A DNA stretch of 26,797 bases from a virus. The stretch covers positions 1 through 26,797 of IMG/VR virus record IMGVR_UViG_3300021478_000302. One strand, 5' to 3'. Both the position numbers and the translations under genes were made by a program. Positions 6,028 through 13,486 of the stretch are shown here, piece by piece. The notes under the pieces were generated by a model. The model saw only the letters and a program-made list of their open reading frames with translations, searched no databases and was not told where the DNA came from. The stretch's first letter is position 1. Each line of letters opens with the position of its first letter.

Positions 6028-7318
6028 GATCGTCCTGCCGTTCGCGCCGCGTTTCTGGCAGCGGGCGCTGATCGATGACCAGGCACTGCGCATCGTCGCT
6101 GTTGTGCACCGTCGAGCCGGCAAGTCGCTCGGTCTGCTTTGGAAAGGCTTTAAGCGCGCACTGACTGAGCCGAAGCCGTTGCCGCGTGCCGTGCATATCC
6201 TCCCGACCGCAGTCATGTGGAAACGAACCGGGCTATGGGATGCAACCATGCTGGCATCGATGGCAATTCCCGGCGCCTCGATTGCGAAGGCCGACATGGC
6301 AATCCGCTTTCCGAACGGCGGGATATTTCAGTGCGGCGGCGCGGACAATCCGGACTCGTGGCGCGGCGGATATGCGGACATCGTGACAGTGGACGAATAT
6401 GATGACACGCCGCCGAGCATGGTCCCGCTGGTGATCGAACCGATGCTGGCGGATCGCGAGGGCACGCTGGTTCGCTCAGGCACGCCAAAGGGGCGCGGAC
6501 TGCTGCAAGCCGCATTCGACCGCGCCGGCAAGTCATCCGGTTATAGCCGCTATCTGCTCGATTACACGCGGACCAATGCGCTCAGTGCGAAGGCGATCAA
6601 GCGATTGCGCGAGGAAATGACGGAGGAAGAATTCGCCCAGGAGTTGGAGTGCAGCTTCGACTCGCCAAACTCCGGCTCGTATTACGGCAAATGGATGGAC
6701 GCGGCGCAGCGCGAGGGCCGCATTACCCGCGTGCTCTACGACCCGGCACTGCCTGTGTTCACATCGTGGGACCTCGGCATTGCAGACTATGGCGCGGTCT
6801 GGTCATTCCAAATTTCTCCCCGTGGCGAGTGGCGATGGCTGAAGTACTACCAGGATAACGGCGTCGGCCTGGACATCTACGCCAAGAACATCCTGGCCGA
6901 GCCCTACGTCTACAAGCGCCACATACTGCCGCACGACGTAGAAGTGCGCGAGTTGTCGCAACAAGGGCGCTCCCGCCGCCAATACCTGCTCGGCCTTGGC
7001 GTGCGGCCGATCCAGGTTGTTGCCGCGTCAAACCCGGCCGATCGCGTCGCGGCAATGCGAGCGATCCTACCGAAATCATACTTTGACGCGGAGGGCTGCG
7101 ACGTGGGTATCAAGATGCTGCGCGCATATCGCCGCCAATGGAACGAGAAGATGGGCGTATGGCGTGCCGAGCCCGTGCATGACGAGGCAAGCCACGGCGC
7201 GGACGCCGCTGGCACGGGTGCACAAGGTGCTACCGATCCGCAGGCCGAGAAGCCGAAAGCCGCCACGCCGCCACGCGAGCACAGCGAGCGCGGCGCGAAC
7301 GTATGGATGGGGGCGTGA
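5993..7318 (+). CDS. terL: terminase large subunit (ATPase/nuclease)
   Basis: Packaging motor, 441 residues. ATPase motifs are clear: Walker A HRRAGKS at 39-45, Walker B VTVDEYDD with catalytic Asp-Glu near 134-135, and coupling motif SGTPKGRG near 162. The nuclease domain starts with SWDLG near 259 and carries later acidic positions in HDVEV and HDEASHGADA (about 397). The last 40 residues are Ala/Pro-rich and probably flexible. The enzyme cuts concatemeric DNA and pumps it through the portal. The start overlaps terS, with GGAG just upstream. The stop overlaps the next ATG (TGATG). Confidence 0.93.
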   Translation: MHQKTRQQPTREIVLPFAPRFWQRALIDDQALRIVAVVHRRAGKSLGLLWKGFKRALTEPKPLPRAVHILPTAVMWKRTGLWDATMLASMAIPGASIAKADMAIRFPNGGIFQCGGADNPDSWRGGYADIVTVDEYDDTPPSMVPLVIEPMLADREGTLVRSGTPKGRGLLQAAFDRAGKSSGYSRYLLDYTRTNALSAKAIKRLREEMTEEEFAQELECSFDSPNSGSYYGKWMDAAQREGRITRVLYDPALPVFTSWDLGIADYGAVWSFQISPRGEWRWLKYYQDNGVGLDIYAKNILAEPYVYKRHILPHDVEVRELSQQGRSRRQYLLGLGVRPIQVVAASNPADRVAAMRAILPKSYFDAEGCDVGIKMLRAYRRQWNEKMGVWRAEPVHDEASHGADAAGTGAQGATDPQAEKPKAATPPREHSERGANVWMGA

Positions 7319-7656
7319 TGGCAACGCCGTTCAATTACCTAGGGCCACCGCCTCAGGCCGGTTTTATCGGCATGTTATCGCGGCTGCGTCCCGGACAGGC
7401 CAACGCCGATCCCTCAATGGTTGCGTCGCCGTATGCCAATGGCGGCGATGCGATGCCGAACGCTGACCTTGGAAACCTAAATCAGATGCCAGGGCAAGTT
7501 GTGAGCGGCTGGTTGCAGGCGGGTCTCGCTCCCGAGCATCTAGCAACATTGTGGCAAATCCCGGCGTGGCGCGACCACTTGATGCAGCAGTTCGGTAATC
7601 AGCAAGGTGCCAACCCTAACTGGCTTGCGGCAGGCACCGCACGGACGGGGACGTGA
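7318..7656 (+). CDS. hypothetical protein between terminase and portal (112 aa)
   Basis: The ATG overlaps the large-terminase stop (TGATG), and its own stop overlaps a further ATG at 7656, so it lies in a coupled chain. The protein is rich in Asn, Gln, Pro and Gly, with a C-terminal helical segment (VVSGWLQAGLAPEHLATLWQ and WRDHLMQQFG). No family is recognised. Small genes at this position in P22-like genomes are often poorly conserved, and some are minor virion components; that role here is only inferred from position. Confidence 0.65.
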   Translation: MATPFNYLGPPPQAGFIGMLSRLRPGQANADPSMVASPYANGGDAMPNADLGNLNQMPGQVVSGWLQAGLAPEHLATLWQIPAWRDHLMQQFGNQQGANPNWLAAGTARTGT

Positions 7657-7790
7657 TGGCGCAGACTATTACCGTGACGATCTCCATCCATCCGATAATG
7701 ATGGACGCACCGGGCTACTTCGACCCCCGATGGAAGGCGAAACCACTGCCGAGGCGCGTGCGGTTCGCGCGAGTGAGCAGGCGCGCCTAG
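7656..7790 (+). CDS. possible 44-aa small protein overlapping the portal start
   Basis: ATG 7656 overlaps the preceding stop (TGATG), and the frame runs to TAG at 7788-7790. The product begins MAQTITVTISIHPIMMDAPG and continues YFDPRWKAKPLPRR before a basic tail. It looks more protein-like (alternating beta strand, aromatic turn) than the portal frame read in the same bases, which encodes Arg/Asp-rich sequence before 7730. Its stop overlaps an in-frame portal GTG at 7790 (TAGTG). This is either a real coupling gene or a chance frame, and it bears on where the portal starts. Confidence 0.42.
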   Translation: MAQTITVTISIHPIMMDAPGYFDPRWKAKPLPRRVRFARVSRRA

Positions 7791-9979
7791 TGGCCCGAAC
7801 GCGCGTAAGAGCCGGCGACGCGGAGATACTTCGCGAGGCGAAAGCGCGATGGGAGCGTTGCCATACTTGGTACGCCACGGCCACCGCCAACGCCAAGGCC
7901 GACTCAAAATTCTCGGCCGGCGATCAGTACAACAACTGGCAATGGGACCAGACGGTGCAGAAGGCGCGCGGCGACCGGCCGTGTCTCACGCACAACAAGG
8001 TCCGCCAGCATAACCTGCAAATCATTAACGACGCACGCCAGCACAAGGCCCAGATAAAAGTCACGCCAACCGGCGGCCGGGCAACATACGAGGCGGCGCA
8101 AATCTTCTCCGGTATCATCCGGCGTATCGAATACCAGTCGAAGGCGATTGACGCATACAGCACGGCGTTTTTTCATCAAGTGGATGCCGGCTACGGCGTG
8201 ATCGGCGTCGAGACCGACTTTGCCGACGAAGAGTCGTTCGATCAGGAGATATACGTCCGCCGGAAGAACAAGCCGCGCACCATCTATTTTGACCCGGATG
8301 CCCGCGACTATGACAAGGCGGACGGGCGCTTCGCATTCGAGTTCAACGACACGCCGCGCGACCTGTACGAAGCCGAGAACGGCAAGTCTGACAGCCCAAT
8401 AAACACGTTCGACAATACCGACGACTGGAGCGACAAGGATCACGTCCGTGAGGCGAAATACTGGCGCCGGTCGAATGACAACGACACGCTGCACCTGATG
8501 ACGGACGGCTCGACCATACGCGAAAGCGACATGGCGGACGGCGAGCTGGAGGCGCGCAAGCCGGACATCGTGAAGTCGCGGGAAATATCGGCGCCGGAAG
8601 TCGAATGCTTTCATATTGTCGGCAACCGGATCGATAAGCGTCAGGCGTGGCTCGGGAAATATATTCCCCTTGTCCCGGTGATCGGCGAGGAGACGGTGAT
8701 CGACAACGTGATGGACCTGAAGGGCCATACCCGCGCGCTGATCGGTGCGCAGCAGATGTACAACTACTGGTCCTCGCAGGCGGTCGAACAGGTGGCGTTG
8801 CAGACTAAATCGCCATGGACCGCTTCGACGCGTGCCACCGAGGGGCACACGAACCAATGGGATAGCGCAAACACGGCATCGTGGTCTGTGCTATATTACA
8901 ATGATATCGACGATAACGGCCAGCCAATCGAGCGGCCCACTCGTGTTGATCCGCCCGTCATGGCGCAAGCATTCCTCCAGGGCATGAACATTGCCCGCGA
9001 GGACATGATGATGGTCTCCGGCCAGTATCAGGCCGAGATGGGCCAGCCGTCCAATGAACGCAGCGGCGTGGCAATCCAGCAGCGCCAGCGGCAGGGCGAT
9101 AACGCGACGTACCATTTCGTGGATAACCAGGCCAAGGCGATCCGGCAAGTTGGAAGAATTCTGCTCGATCTGATACCCAAGATTTACGATGTGGCACGTG
9201 TGACCAAGATCATGGCGGAGGACGGCAGCGATTCGGACGTGCATATCGTGCCAAACGCGCCGGATGCGCACCAGCATGTCGTGATGACGCCGAACGGTCC
9301 TCAGCCGGTAACACCGCAGCAGGCGGATGCGATCGACGCCGACCCGGACCAGCCGAACGCGCAGGTCATCTTCAACCCGACGGTTGGATCGTACGACGTT
9401 GAGGCGGATGTGGGGCCGCCGTTCGGCACGCAGCGGCAGGAAGCGGCCAACGCGTTCTCGCAAATCATGCAGCAGAACCCCGCCGCGTTTCAGGTGGTCG
9501 GCGACTTCTGGGCGCAGAATTCTGACTTTCCCGGCGCGGACGAGTTGGCAGAACGGCTCCGGCGCGGATTGCCGCCGCAGTACAAGGCCGGCGCGCCCGA
9601 TCCGGCGGTGCAGCAGCTCCAGCAGGCGATGCAGCAATCGCAGGCGCAGGCCCATGAGCTCCTGGGCAAAGCGGATGGGGAGATCGCGGCGCTGAAACAG
9701 CAACTCCAAACGGCGCAGCTCGCGGCGAAGGACAAGGGCGCGGGTAACGAGATCGCGGACTACCAGGCGGAAACCGAGCGGCTGAAGGCGGTTGCGGCGG
9801 CCGATCCGGTTGCGGCGCAGGTTATCATCCGGTCGCTGTTGTCGGGTATGCTCGGCATGCCGGCGCTTCCGGTGATGCAGGAACATTCGGCGGCCGACGC
9901 GGAACACGCCCAGGCCATTGCACCGCCGGAGCCAGCGGGAGCAAATGGTGCGGGCAACGGAGCGGAGGCTGGGCCATGA
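7730..9979 (+). CDS. P22-type portal protein
   Basis: Dodecameric portal through which DNA enters and leaves the head. ATG 7730 gives 749 residues, close to the 725 of P22 gp1; GTG 7790 would give 729. Family features: an N-terminal helix (EILREAKARWERC), RPCLTHNKVRQHNLQIINDA, IIRRIEYQSKAIDAY, a GYGVIGVETDF strand with SFDQEIYV, TIYFDPDARDYDKADGRFAF, and the crown-side region around GQYQAEMGQPSNERSGVAIQ. The C-terminal 150 residues contain a Gln/Ala coiled coil (VQQLQQAMQQSQAQAHELLG and on), like the barrel of P22 portal. The stop overlaps the next ATG (ATGA). No clear ribosome site precedes 7730, so the exact start is open. Confidence 0.9.
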   Translation: MEGETTAEARAVRASEQARLVARTRVRAGDAEILREAKARWERCHTWYATATANAKADSKFSAGDQYNNWQWDQTVQKARGDRPCLTHNKVRQHNLQIINDARQHKAQIKVTPTGGRATYEAAQIFSGIIRRIEYQSKAIDAYSTAFFHQVDAGYGVIGVETDFADEESFDQEIYVRRKNKPRTIYFDPDARDYDKADGRFAFEFNDTPRDLYEAENGKSDSPINTFDNTDDWSDKDHVREAKYWRRSNDNDTLHLMTDGSTIRESDMADGELEARKPDIVKSREISAPEVECFHIVGNRIDKRQAWLGKYIPLVPVIGEETVIDNVMDLKGHTRALIGAQQMYNYWSSQAVEQVALQTKSPWTASTRATEGHTNQWDSANTASWSVLYYNDIDDNGQPIERPTRVDPPVMAQAFLQGMNIAREDMMMVSGQYQAEMGQPSNERSGVAIQQRQRQGDNATYHFVDNQAKAIRQVGRILLDLIPKIYDVARVTKIMAEDGSDSDVHIVPNAPDAHQHVVMTPNGPQPVTPQQADAIDADPDQPNAQVIFNPTVGSYDVEADVGPPFGTQRQEAANAFSQIMQQNPAAFQVVGDFWAQNSDFPGADELAERLRRGLPPQYKAGAPDPAVQQLQQAMQQSQAQAHELLGKADGEIAALKQQLQTAQLAAKDKGAGNEIADYQAETERLKAVAAADPVAAQVIIRSLLSGMLGMPALPVMQEHSAADAEHAQAIAPPEPAGANGAGNGAEAGP

Positions 9980-10146
9980 GTGAGGATAACACCGAGGGCA
10001 ACCGTTTGGAGTGCCTGCGTATGGCGACCCTCACATTTCGGGACGCCGGTGCAGAGGAGATCTTAACAGCGGCTCGGGCGTTCTACGCCTTCGTTTCCGG
10101 GACCGACTGCGAGGCACCGAACGACCCGGCCGCGCCGCAGCAGTAG
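9976..10146 (+). CDS. small phage protein (56 aa)
   Basis: The ATG overlaps the portal stop (ATGA). The product is MSEDNTEGNRLECLRMATLT followed by a helix (DAGAEEILTAARAFYAFVSG) and a Pro/Ala tail. The pattern of Asn-Arg-Leu-Glu-Cys-Leu at the start, Glu-Glu-Ile-aa-aa-Ala-Arg in the middle and Phe-Val-Ser-Gly at the end recurs in small proteins of tailed phages of alphaproteobacteria (recalled, not searched). Function is unknown. It is too short for many gene finders, but the coupling and protein-like sequence support it. Confidence 0.72.
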   Translation: MSEDNTEGNRLECLRMATLTFRDAGAEEILTAARAFYAFVSGTDCEAPNDPAAPQQ

Positions 10147-10155
10147 GAGTCGCCG

Positions 10156-10335
10156 ATGGACCTGATTATCATCCTCCTCGTGGTGCTAATACTGTTCGGC
10201 GGCGGTTACGGCTATCGCACCGGCGCGGTGAGCTTCGGCGGCGGCAACCTGCTCGGTATCGTGCTGATCGTACTGGTCGTGCTGTTGCTGTTCGGCGGCC
10301 TCGCCGGCCCGCGCCTCGGTCTGTATCGGTGGTGA
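10156..10335 (+). CDS. two-transmembrane small protein, DUF3309-like (59 aa)
   Basis: ATG 10156 has AGGAG six bases upstream. The 59-residue product has two strongly hydrophobic segments, residues 2-14 (DLIIILLVVLILF) and 32-47 (LLGIVLIVLVVLLLFG), joined by a Gly-rich loop GGGYGYRTGAVSFGGG. This layout resembles DUF3309, small membrane proteins widespread in proteobacteria. In a phage it could be a holin-like or superinfection-related peptide, but it sits in the head gene cluster and no endolysin is adjacent, so neither is claimed. Its stop overlaps the ATG of the next gene. Confidence 0.7.
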   Translation: MDLIIILLVVLILFGGGYGYRTGAVSFGGGNLLGIVLIVLVVLLLFGGLAGPRLGLYRW

Positions 10336-10679
10336 TGATGGACGAGAAGCAACGTCCGATGCCTGCAACCGCTTCAGAATTCTTCGCACTTATGACGGCA
10401 TACAACGACTTGAGTGCACGTCTGACCTCGATCGAGCAAGGCCTGGCGCGCGCGGATGCCGCCGCCACAATCCAAAGCGAGACGATGGAACCGACGCACC
10501 GGCTTGTCTTCTCGCTTATGACGGCATTCAACGACTGGAATGCACGCCTGACCGCAATCGAGCAACGTCTGGCACGCGATGACGCCGCCGGCGCGATACA
10601 GCGCGGGACGATGCACCGATCCGACCCGGATTTCGACAGTGGCGCATTCCGCGTCATCGAAGGAGACGACCCCAAATGA
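10335..10679 (+). CDS. coiled-coil protein built from two tandem copies (114 aa)
   Basis: The ATG at 10335 overlaps the previous stop (TGATG); ATG 10338 follows at once. The protein contains two 42-residue-spaced copies of one module: LMTAYNDLSARLTSIEQGLA and LMTAFNDWNARLTAIEQRLA, each followed by an Ala-rich continuation ending in a Thr-Met. Heptad-like Leu/Ile positions suggest a short helical hairpin or coiled coil. The acidic C-terminus (FRVIEGDDPK) overlaps the next ATG (ATGA). There is no family match. Position between portal and scaffold suggests a head-assembly or accessory role, by inference only. Confidence 0.68.
   Translation: MMDEKQRPMPATASEFFALMTAYNDLSARLTSIEQGLARADAAATIQSETMEPTHRLVFSLMTAFNDWNARLTAIEQRLARDDAAGAIQRGTMHRSDPDFDSGAFRVIEGDDPK
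10389..10613 (+). repeat. diverged tandem duplication inside the 10335-10679 gene
   Basis: Bases 10389-10487 and 10515-10613 align without gaps at a 126-base offset (42 codons). Both begin CTTATGACGGCAT and both end in ACGATG. Differences are spread along the copies, so the duplication is not recent. The reading frame is kept throughout. Confidence 0.85.
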
Positions 10680-11005
10680 GCACCACGAAAGACGCACCCG
10701 ACGAGCCCGCCGACGCCGCACCCGTCGACACCACGCACGACCTGACCACGGTGGAGGGCAACCGCGCTGCGGTCGCCGACGCGGTAGGCATCCGGGCTTC
10801 CGTGGCCGCGATGTGCGCCACCGTGGTGCGCCTGGTGCACCTGAGCCACACGACCGGCGACCGCGCGCACGCGCAGGCGCTGCACGACGACATGCGCGAC
10901 AACCCCGACGCCTGGGCCGACGCGGTGGAAGCCACGCCGGAGAAGGCGGAGCGCAGGTCGGCGGCCGATCGCGTCGGCGGCGGGGCGCAGAGGAGCCAGC
11001 GTTAA
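10676..11005 (+). CDS. hypothetical acidic protein (109 aa)
   Basis: The ATG overlaps the previous stop (ATGA). The first 25 residues are Asp/Ala/Pro-rich and probably disordered. A helical core follows (VEGNRAAVADAVGIRASVAA and ATVVRLVHLSHTTGDRAHAQ), then DNPDAWADAVEATPEKAERR and a Gly/Arg tail. No family is recognised. It is the last gene before the scaffold on this strand. Its TAA (11003-11005) shares the palindrome TTAA with the stop of the convergent minus-strand gene. Confidence 0.62.
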   Translation: MSTTKDAPDEPADAAPVDTTHDLTTVEGNRAAVADAVGIRASVAAMCATVVRLVHLSHTTGDRAHAQALHDDMRDNPDAWADAVEATPEKAERRSAADRVGGGAQRSQR

Positions 11006-11217
11006 CGTTGTATCGTCACGCGCCACGTCCGGCCGCCCGTTTGCCGCCAGTAAATGCCGGGCGGAACGGCCATCGTATTCCACGTCAGGAATGACGCATT
11101 CGCATTGGCGTACACCACCTGCGACTGGCGTAGCTGCTGATCGGTCGCATTCTGTTGTGCCGCCGGGCTGACGCAAACGGGCGCACCGAACAACGCGCCG
11201 AATAGACCGTCAATCAT
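11002..11217 (-). CDS. hypothetical small protein with hydrophobic N-terminus (71 aa)
   Basis: The minus-strand ATG at 11217 has GGAGG five bases upstream, which picks it over longer forms of the frame. The protein starts MIDGLFGALFGAPVCVSPAA, short for a membrane segment but possibly membrane-associated or a weak secretion signal, then a Gln/Asn-rich region. It ends in a beta-like stretch (VPPGIYWRQTGGRTWRVTIQ). No family is recognised. It sits alone between two plus-strand head genes, with its stop nested in the neighbour's stop and its start 30 bases before the scaffold gene. Confidence 0.6.
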   Translation of the reverse strand: MIDGLFGALFGAPVCVSPAAQQNATDQQLRQSQVVYANANASFLTWNTMAVPPGIYWRQTGGRTWRVTIQR

Positions 11218-11247
11218 CACGACCTCCAACCACCACATGAGCATACC

Positions 11248-11994
11248 ATGAGCGAGACCGAAACCGCCCCGCCGGGCGGCGCGCAAGCGGAACCGGCTGC
11301 GGCTACCGTCGATCCGAACGCGCCCGGAACTGAAGGCGCTGCGGCTACCGAGACCGAGACCAAAGCTGAGCCTACCGAGGCCGAAGTCAAGCAAAGCCGG
11401 ATCGAGCGGCGCATTGCCGCGATGTCCGCGCGTCTATCCGCCGGCGAGCAGGAACGCGCCCGGCTTGCCGGCGAGAACGAGCGGCTGCGCTCCGGCGCAA
11501 CCCATGAACCGGACCCCAACCGCGCGCTCACACAGGACGACATAAAGCGTGCGCGCGCGGAAGGCGAACAACAGGGCGCGGTCAGGGCGCGCGTGGAGCG
11601 GTTCCACGAGCAGGGGCGGGCGTCATACCCGGACTGGACGGAACGCTGCCAGTCGCTCATGGCGATGGGCGCCGATAGCGGACTGGCCGAGTTGCTGGTC
11701 GAGACACCGGACGGCGCCAAGGTCGCGGCTGCGCTTGCTGACGATCCCGAGGCGCTGGAGGCGATTGCGGGGCTTCGCTCGGAACGCTCGCGGGCGATTG
11801 CGCTGGGCAAATTCGCGGCGGAAATGCGGGACAAGCCGGCGCCGGCCGCGCGGCGTGTCTCGAACGCACCGGCGCCGATCCGGCAGTTAAACGGCGCGAG
11901 CGCGCGGGCGGAGTTCAATGAATTCACCGCGACGGCCGAGCAACTGACCGCATACTACGCGAAGCAGCTCCGAGAGAAGCGCGGACTTAACTAG
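11248..11994 (+). CDS. head scaffold protein
   Basis: 248 residues between portal and coat genes, where P22-like phages carry the scaffold (gp8). It is highly charged and helical: a disordered acidic N-terminus (about 1-45), helices with coiled-coil character (RIERRIAAMSARLSAGEQER), a middle helical part and a basic C-terminal end (LTAYYAKQLREKRGLN), comparable to the basic helix-turn-helix by which P22 scaffold binds coat protein. Scaffolds diverge quickly, so the call rests on position, size and composition. The ribosome site is weak. The stop shares a CTAG palindrome with the convergent gene at 11991. Confidence 0.78.
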   Translation: MSETETAPPGGAQAEPAAATVDPNAPGTEGAAATETETKAEPTEAEVKQSRIERRIAAMSARLSAGEQERARLAGENERLRSGATHEPDPNRALTQDDIKRARAEGEQQGAVRARVERFHEQGRASYPDWTERCQSLMAMGADSGLAELLVETPDGAKVAAALADDPEALEAIAGLRSERSRAIALGKFAAEMRDKPAPAARRVSNAPAPIRQLNGASARAEFNEFTATAEQLTAYYAKQLREKRGLN

Positions 11995-12143
11995 TCGCGC
12001 CACGTTAGCTCGAAGGCGACCCACCACAAACCCACGCCCTCCCACCACGGCTCTCCATAGAAAATAGCCAAACCTACGGAGATACAAACCCCAACAAGAA
12101 ACAACGCAGGTCCGGGGGTGCTATTATCATCGGACTCTACCAT
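11991..12143 (-). CDS. single-pass membrane peptide (50 aa)
   Basis: The minus-strand ATG at 12143 has GGAGG five bases upstream. The product begins with a polar stretch (MVESDDNSTPG), then a clear hydrophobic helix of about 18 residues (PALFLVGVCISVGLAIFY) and a Trp-rich tail (GEPWWEGVGLWWVAFELTW). It is likely an inner-membrane protein. Its base composition is visibly more A/T-rich than the neighbours. It is antisense to the late genes and lies directly between scaffold and coat. Small membrane peptides of phages can act in superinfection exclusion, lysis control or host interference; which, if any, applies here is unknown. Confidence 0.68.
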   Translation of the reverse strand: MVESDDNSTPGPALFLVGVCISVGLAIFYGEPWWEGVGLWWVAFELTWRD

Positions 12144-12221
12144 AAGTGCCTCCAAACCGCCGCGCCCGGTATATGGCGCTGTGTCGTGCCCATCCTGCCG
12201 CTGCGGCTACCCGAATTCCGC

Positions 12222-12278
12222 GACAGAGACCAGCCCCGAGAACGCCATGCGCGTGAGGGGCGCCCCCGTATCTCTGTC
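12222..12278 (+). promoter_or_regulatory. structured leader upstream of the coat protein gene
   Basis: A perfect 8-base inverted repeat, GACAGAGA (12222-12229) and TCTCTGTC (12271-12278), encloses a second one, GCCCC (12233-12237) and GGGGC (12257-12261), with a possible inner CGC/GCG. The structure ends just before the coat ribosome site GAAAGGG (12281-12287). It could stabilise the coat mRNA or keep the ribosome site open. The rest of the 152-base gap (12144-12295) shows no gene and no convincing promoter. Confidence 0.45.
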
Positions 12279-12295
12279 ACGAAAGGGCCGCACCC

Positions 12296-13486
12296 ATGGC
12301 CACGAACGCCACCAATACGCTTATCACTCCAAACATGCTTACCGCGAAAACCCTTGCGATACTGCACCAGAAGCTCAACTTCGTCGGCAGTATCAACAAG
12401 GAGTACGACGACAGTTTCGCGCAGTCCGGCGCCAAGATCGGCCAATCGCTGCGCATCCGCATTCCGAACCAGTACACCATCCGCCAGAACACCATGACGC
12501 TCAGCCCGCAGAACACGGTGGAACAGAACGTCACCCTCACCGTGTCGAACGTCTCCGGCGTGGATATGGCGTTCAACACGACCGATCTCACGATGAGCAT
12601 GGATCGCTTTACCGAGCGGTACATCGAGCCGGCCGCAGCGATCATCGCGGCCGATATCGAGAGCCGGTCGATCCTTTCGTTCAACCAGGTCTATAACCAG
12701 ATCAACGGCCAGGGCGCGGCGCAGACGTTCAAGAATGTTTTGACCTCGCGCAAGCTGCTGCTGGACAATCTCGCACCGCAGTCGAAGCAGTGGCAGCTCC
12801 GCATCAACACGCAAGACAACGTGGACATGGTGGACAGCCTCAAAGGCTTGTTCCAGTCCAGCCAGAAGATCGCCTCGCAGTACACCGACGGCGTAATGGG
12901 CTACACGGCCGGCTTTGAATGGGCCGAGAACACGCACCTTTCGCAGTATACGCGCGGCGCGGGAACCGGCGCTTACACCGTCAATTCGCTGGCGACCAAC
13001 CAACTCGTGGTGCAAGTCGGCACCGGCGCGAGCTCGATCGGCGACGTGTTCACGGTTGCCGGCGTGTTCCGCGTGCATCCCGAGACCAAGGCGAGCACCG
13101 GCGTATTGCAGCAATTCGTCAACCTGAGCACCAACGCGGGCGGCGCGGCAACCTGGACGATCTCGCCAACGCCCGTCGCTTCCGGCGCGTTGCAGAACGT
13201 CTCGGTCCTGCCGGCCAACGGCAATGCCATCACGTTCGCGGGCACAGCGAGCACCGCCTCGGGCATTAGTCTGGCGTATCACCCGGACTTTGCCACGTTC
13301 GCGTCCGCCGATCTGGAAATGCCGCGCGGCGTGGATATGGCGTCACGCGCGCAACAGGATGGCATCAGCATCCGGTTGGTGCGGCAGTACGACATCAACA
13401 ATGACTTTTTACCGACTCGCCTCGATGTACTTTGGGGAATTTCCGTGATCCGTCCGCAACTCGCGGTGCGCCTCGCGGCCAACTGA
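12296..13486 (+). CDS. major capsid protein, P22 gp5 family
   Basis: 396 residues; ATG 12296 has AAAGGG about eight bases upstream. The start MATNATNTLITPNMLTAKTL is typical of P22-type coat proteins. The HK97-fold features follow: an N-arm, IGQSLRIRIPNQYTI, VSGVDMAFNTTDLTMSMDRF and a long spine-like helical region (YIEPAAAIIAADIE). A beta-rich inserted region lies around residues 220-325 (TGAYTVNSLATNQLVVQVG and on), followed by the C-terminal strands (ISIRLVRQYDINNDFLPTRL). P22 gp5 is 430 residues, so this is slightly shorter. It should be the most abundant virion protein, which fits the structured leader and downstream hairpin that flank it. Confidence 0.92.
   Translation: MATNATNTLITPNMLTAKTLAILHQKLNFVGSINKEYDDSFAQSGAKIGQSLRIRIPNQYTIRQNTMTLSPQNTVEQNVTLTVSNVSGVDMAFNTTDLTMSMDRFTERYIEPAAAIIAADIESRSILSFNQVYNQINGQGAAQTFKNVLTSRKLLLDNLAPQSKQWQLRINTQDNVDMVDSLKGLFQSSQKIASQYTDGVMGYTAGFEWAENTHLSQYTRGAGTGAYTVNSLATNQLVVQVGTGASSIGDVFTVAGVFRVHPETKASTGVLQQFVNLSTNAGGAATWTISPTPVASGALQNVSVLPANGNAITFAGTASTASGISLAYHPDFATFASADLEMPRGVDMASRAQQDGISIRLVRQYDINNDFLPTRLDVLWGISVIRPQLAVRLAAN

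Noticed and set aside
8891-9907. 338-codon minus-strand frame inside the portal gene
   Set aside because: Antisense shadow of a well-conserved portal region. Composition is dominated by Arg, Leu and His, with no domain pattern.
12137-13282. 381-codon minus-strand frame across the coat gene
   Set aside because: Antisense shadow of the coat protein, with Arg/Val/His-rich composition.
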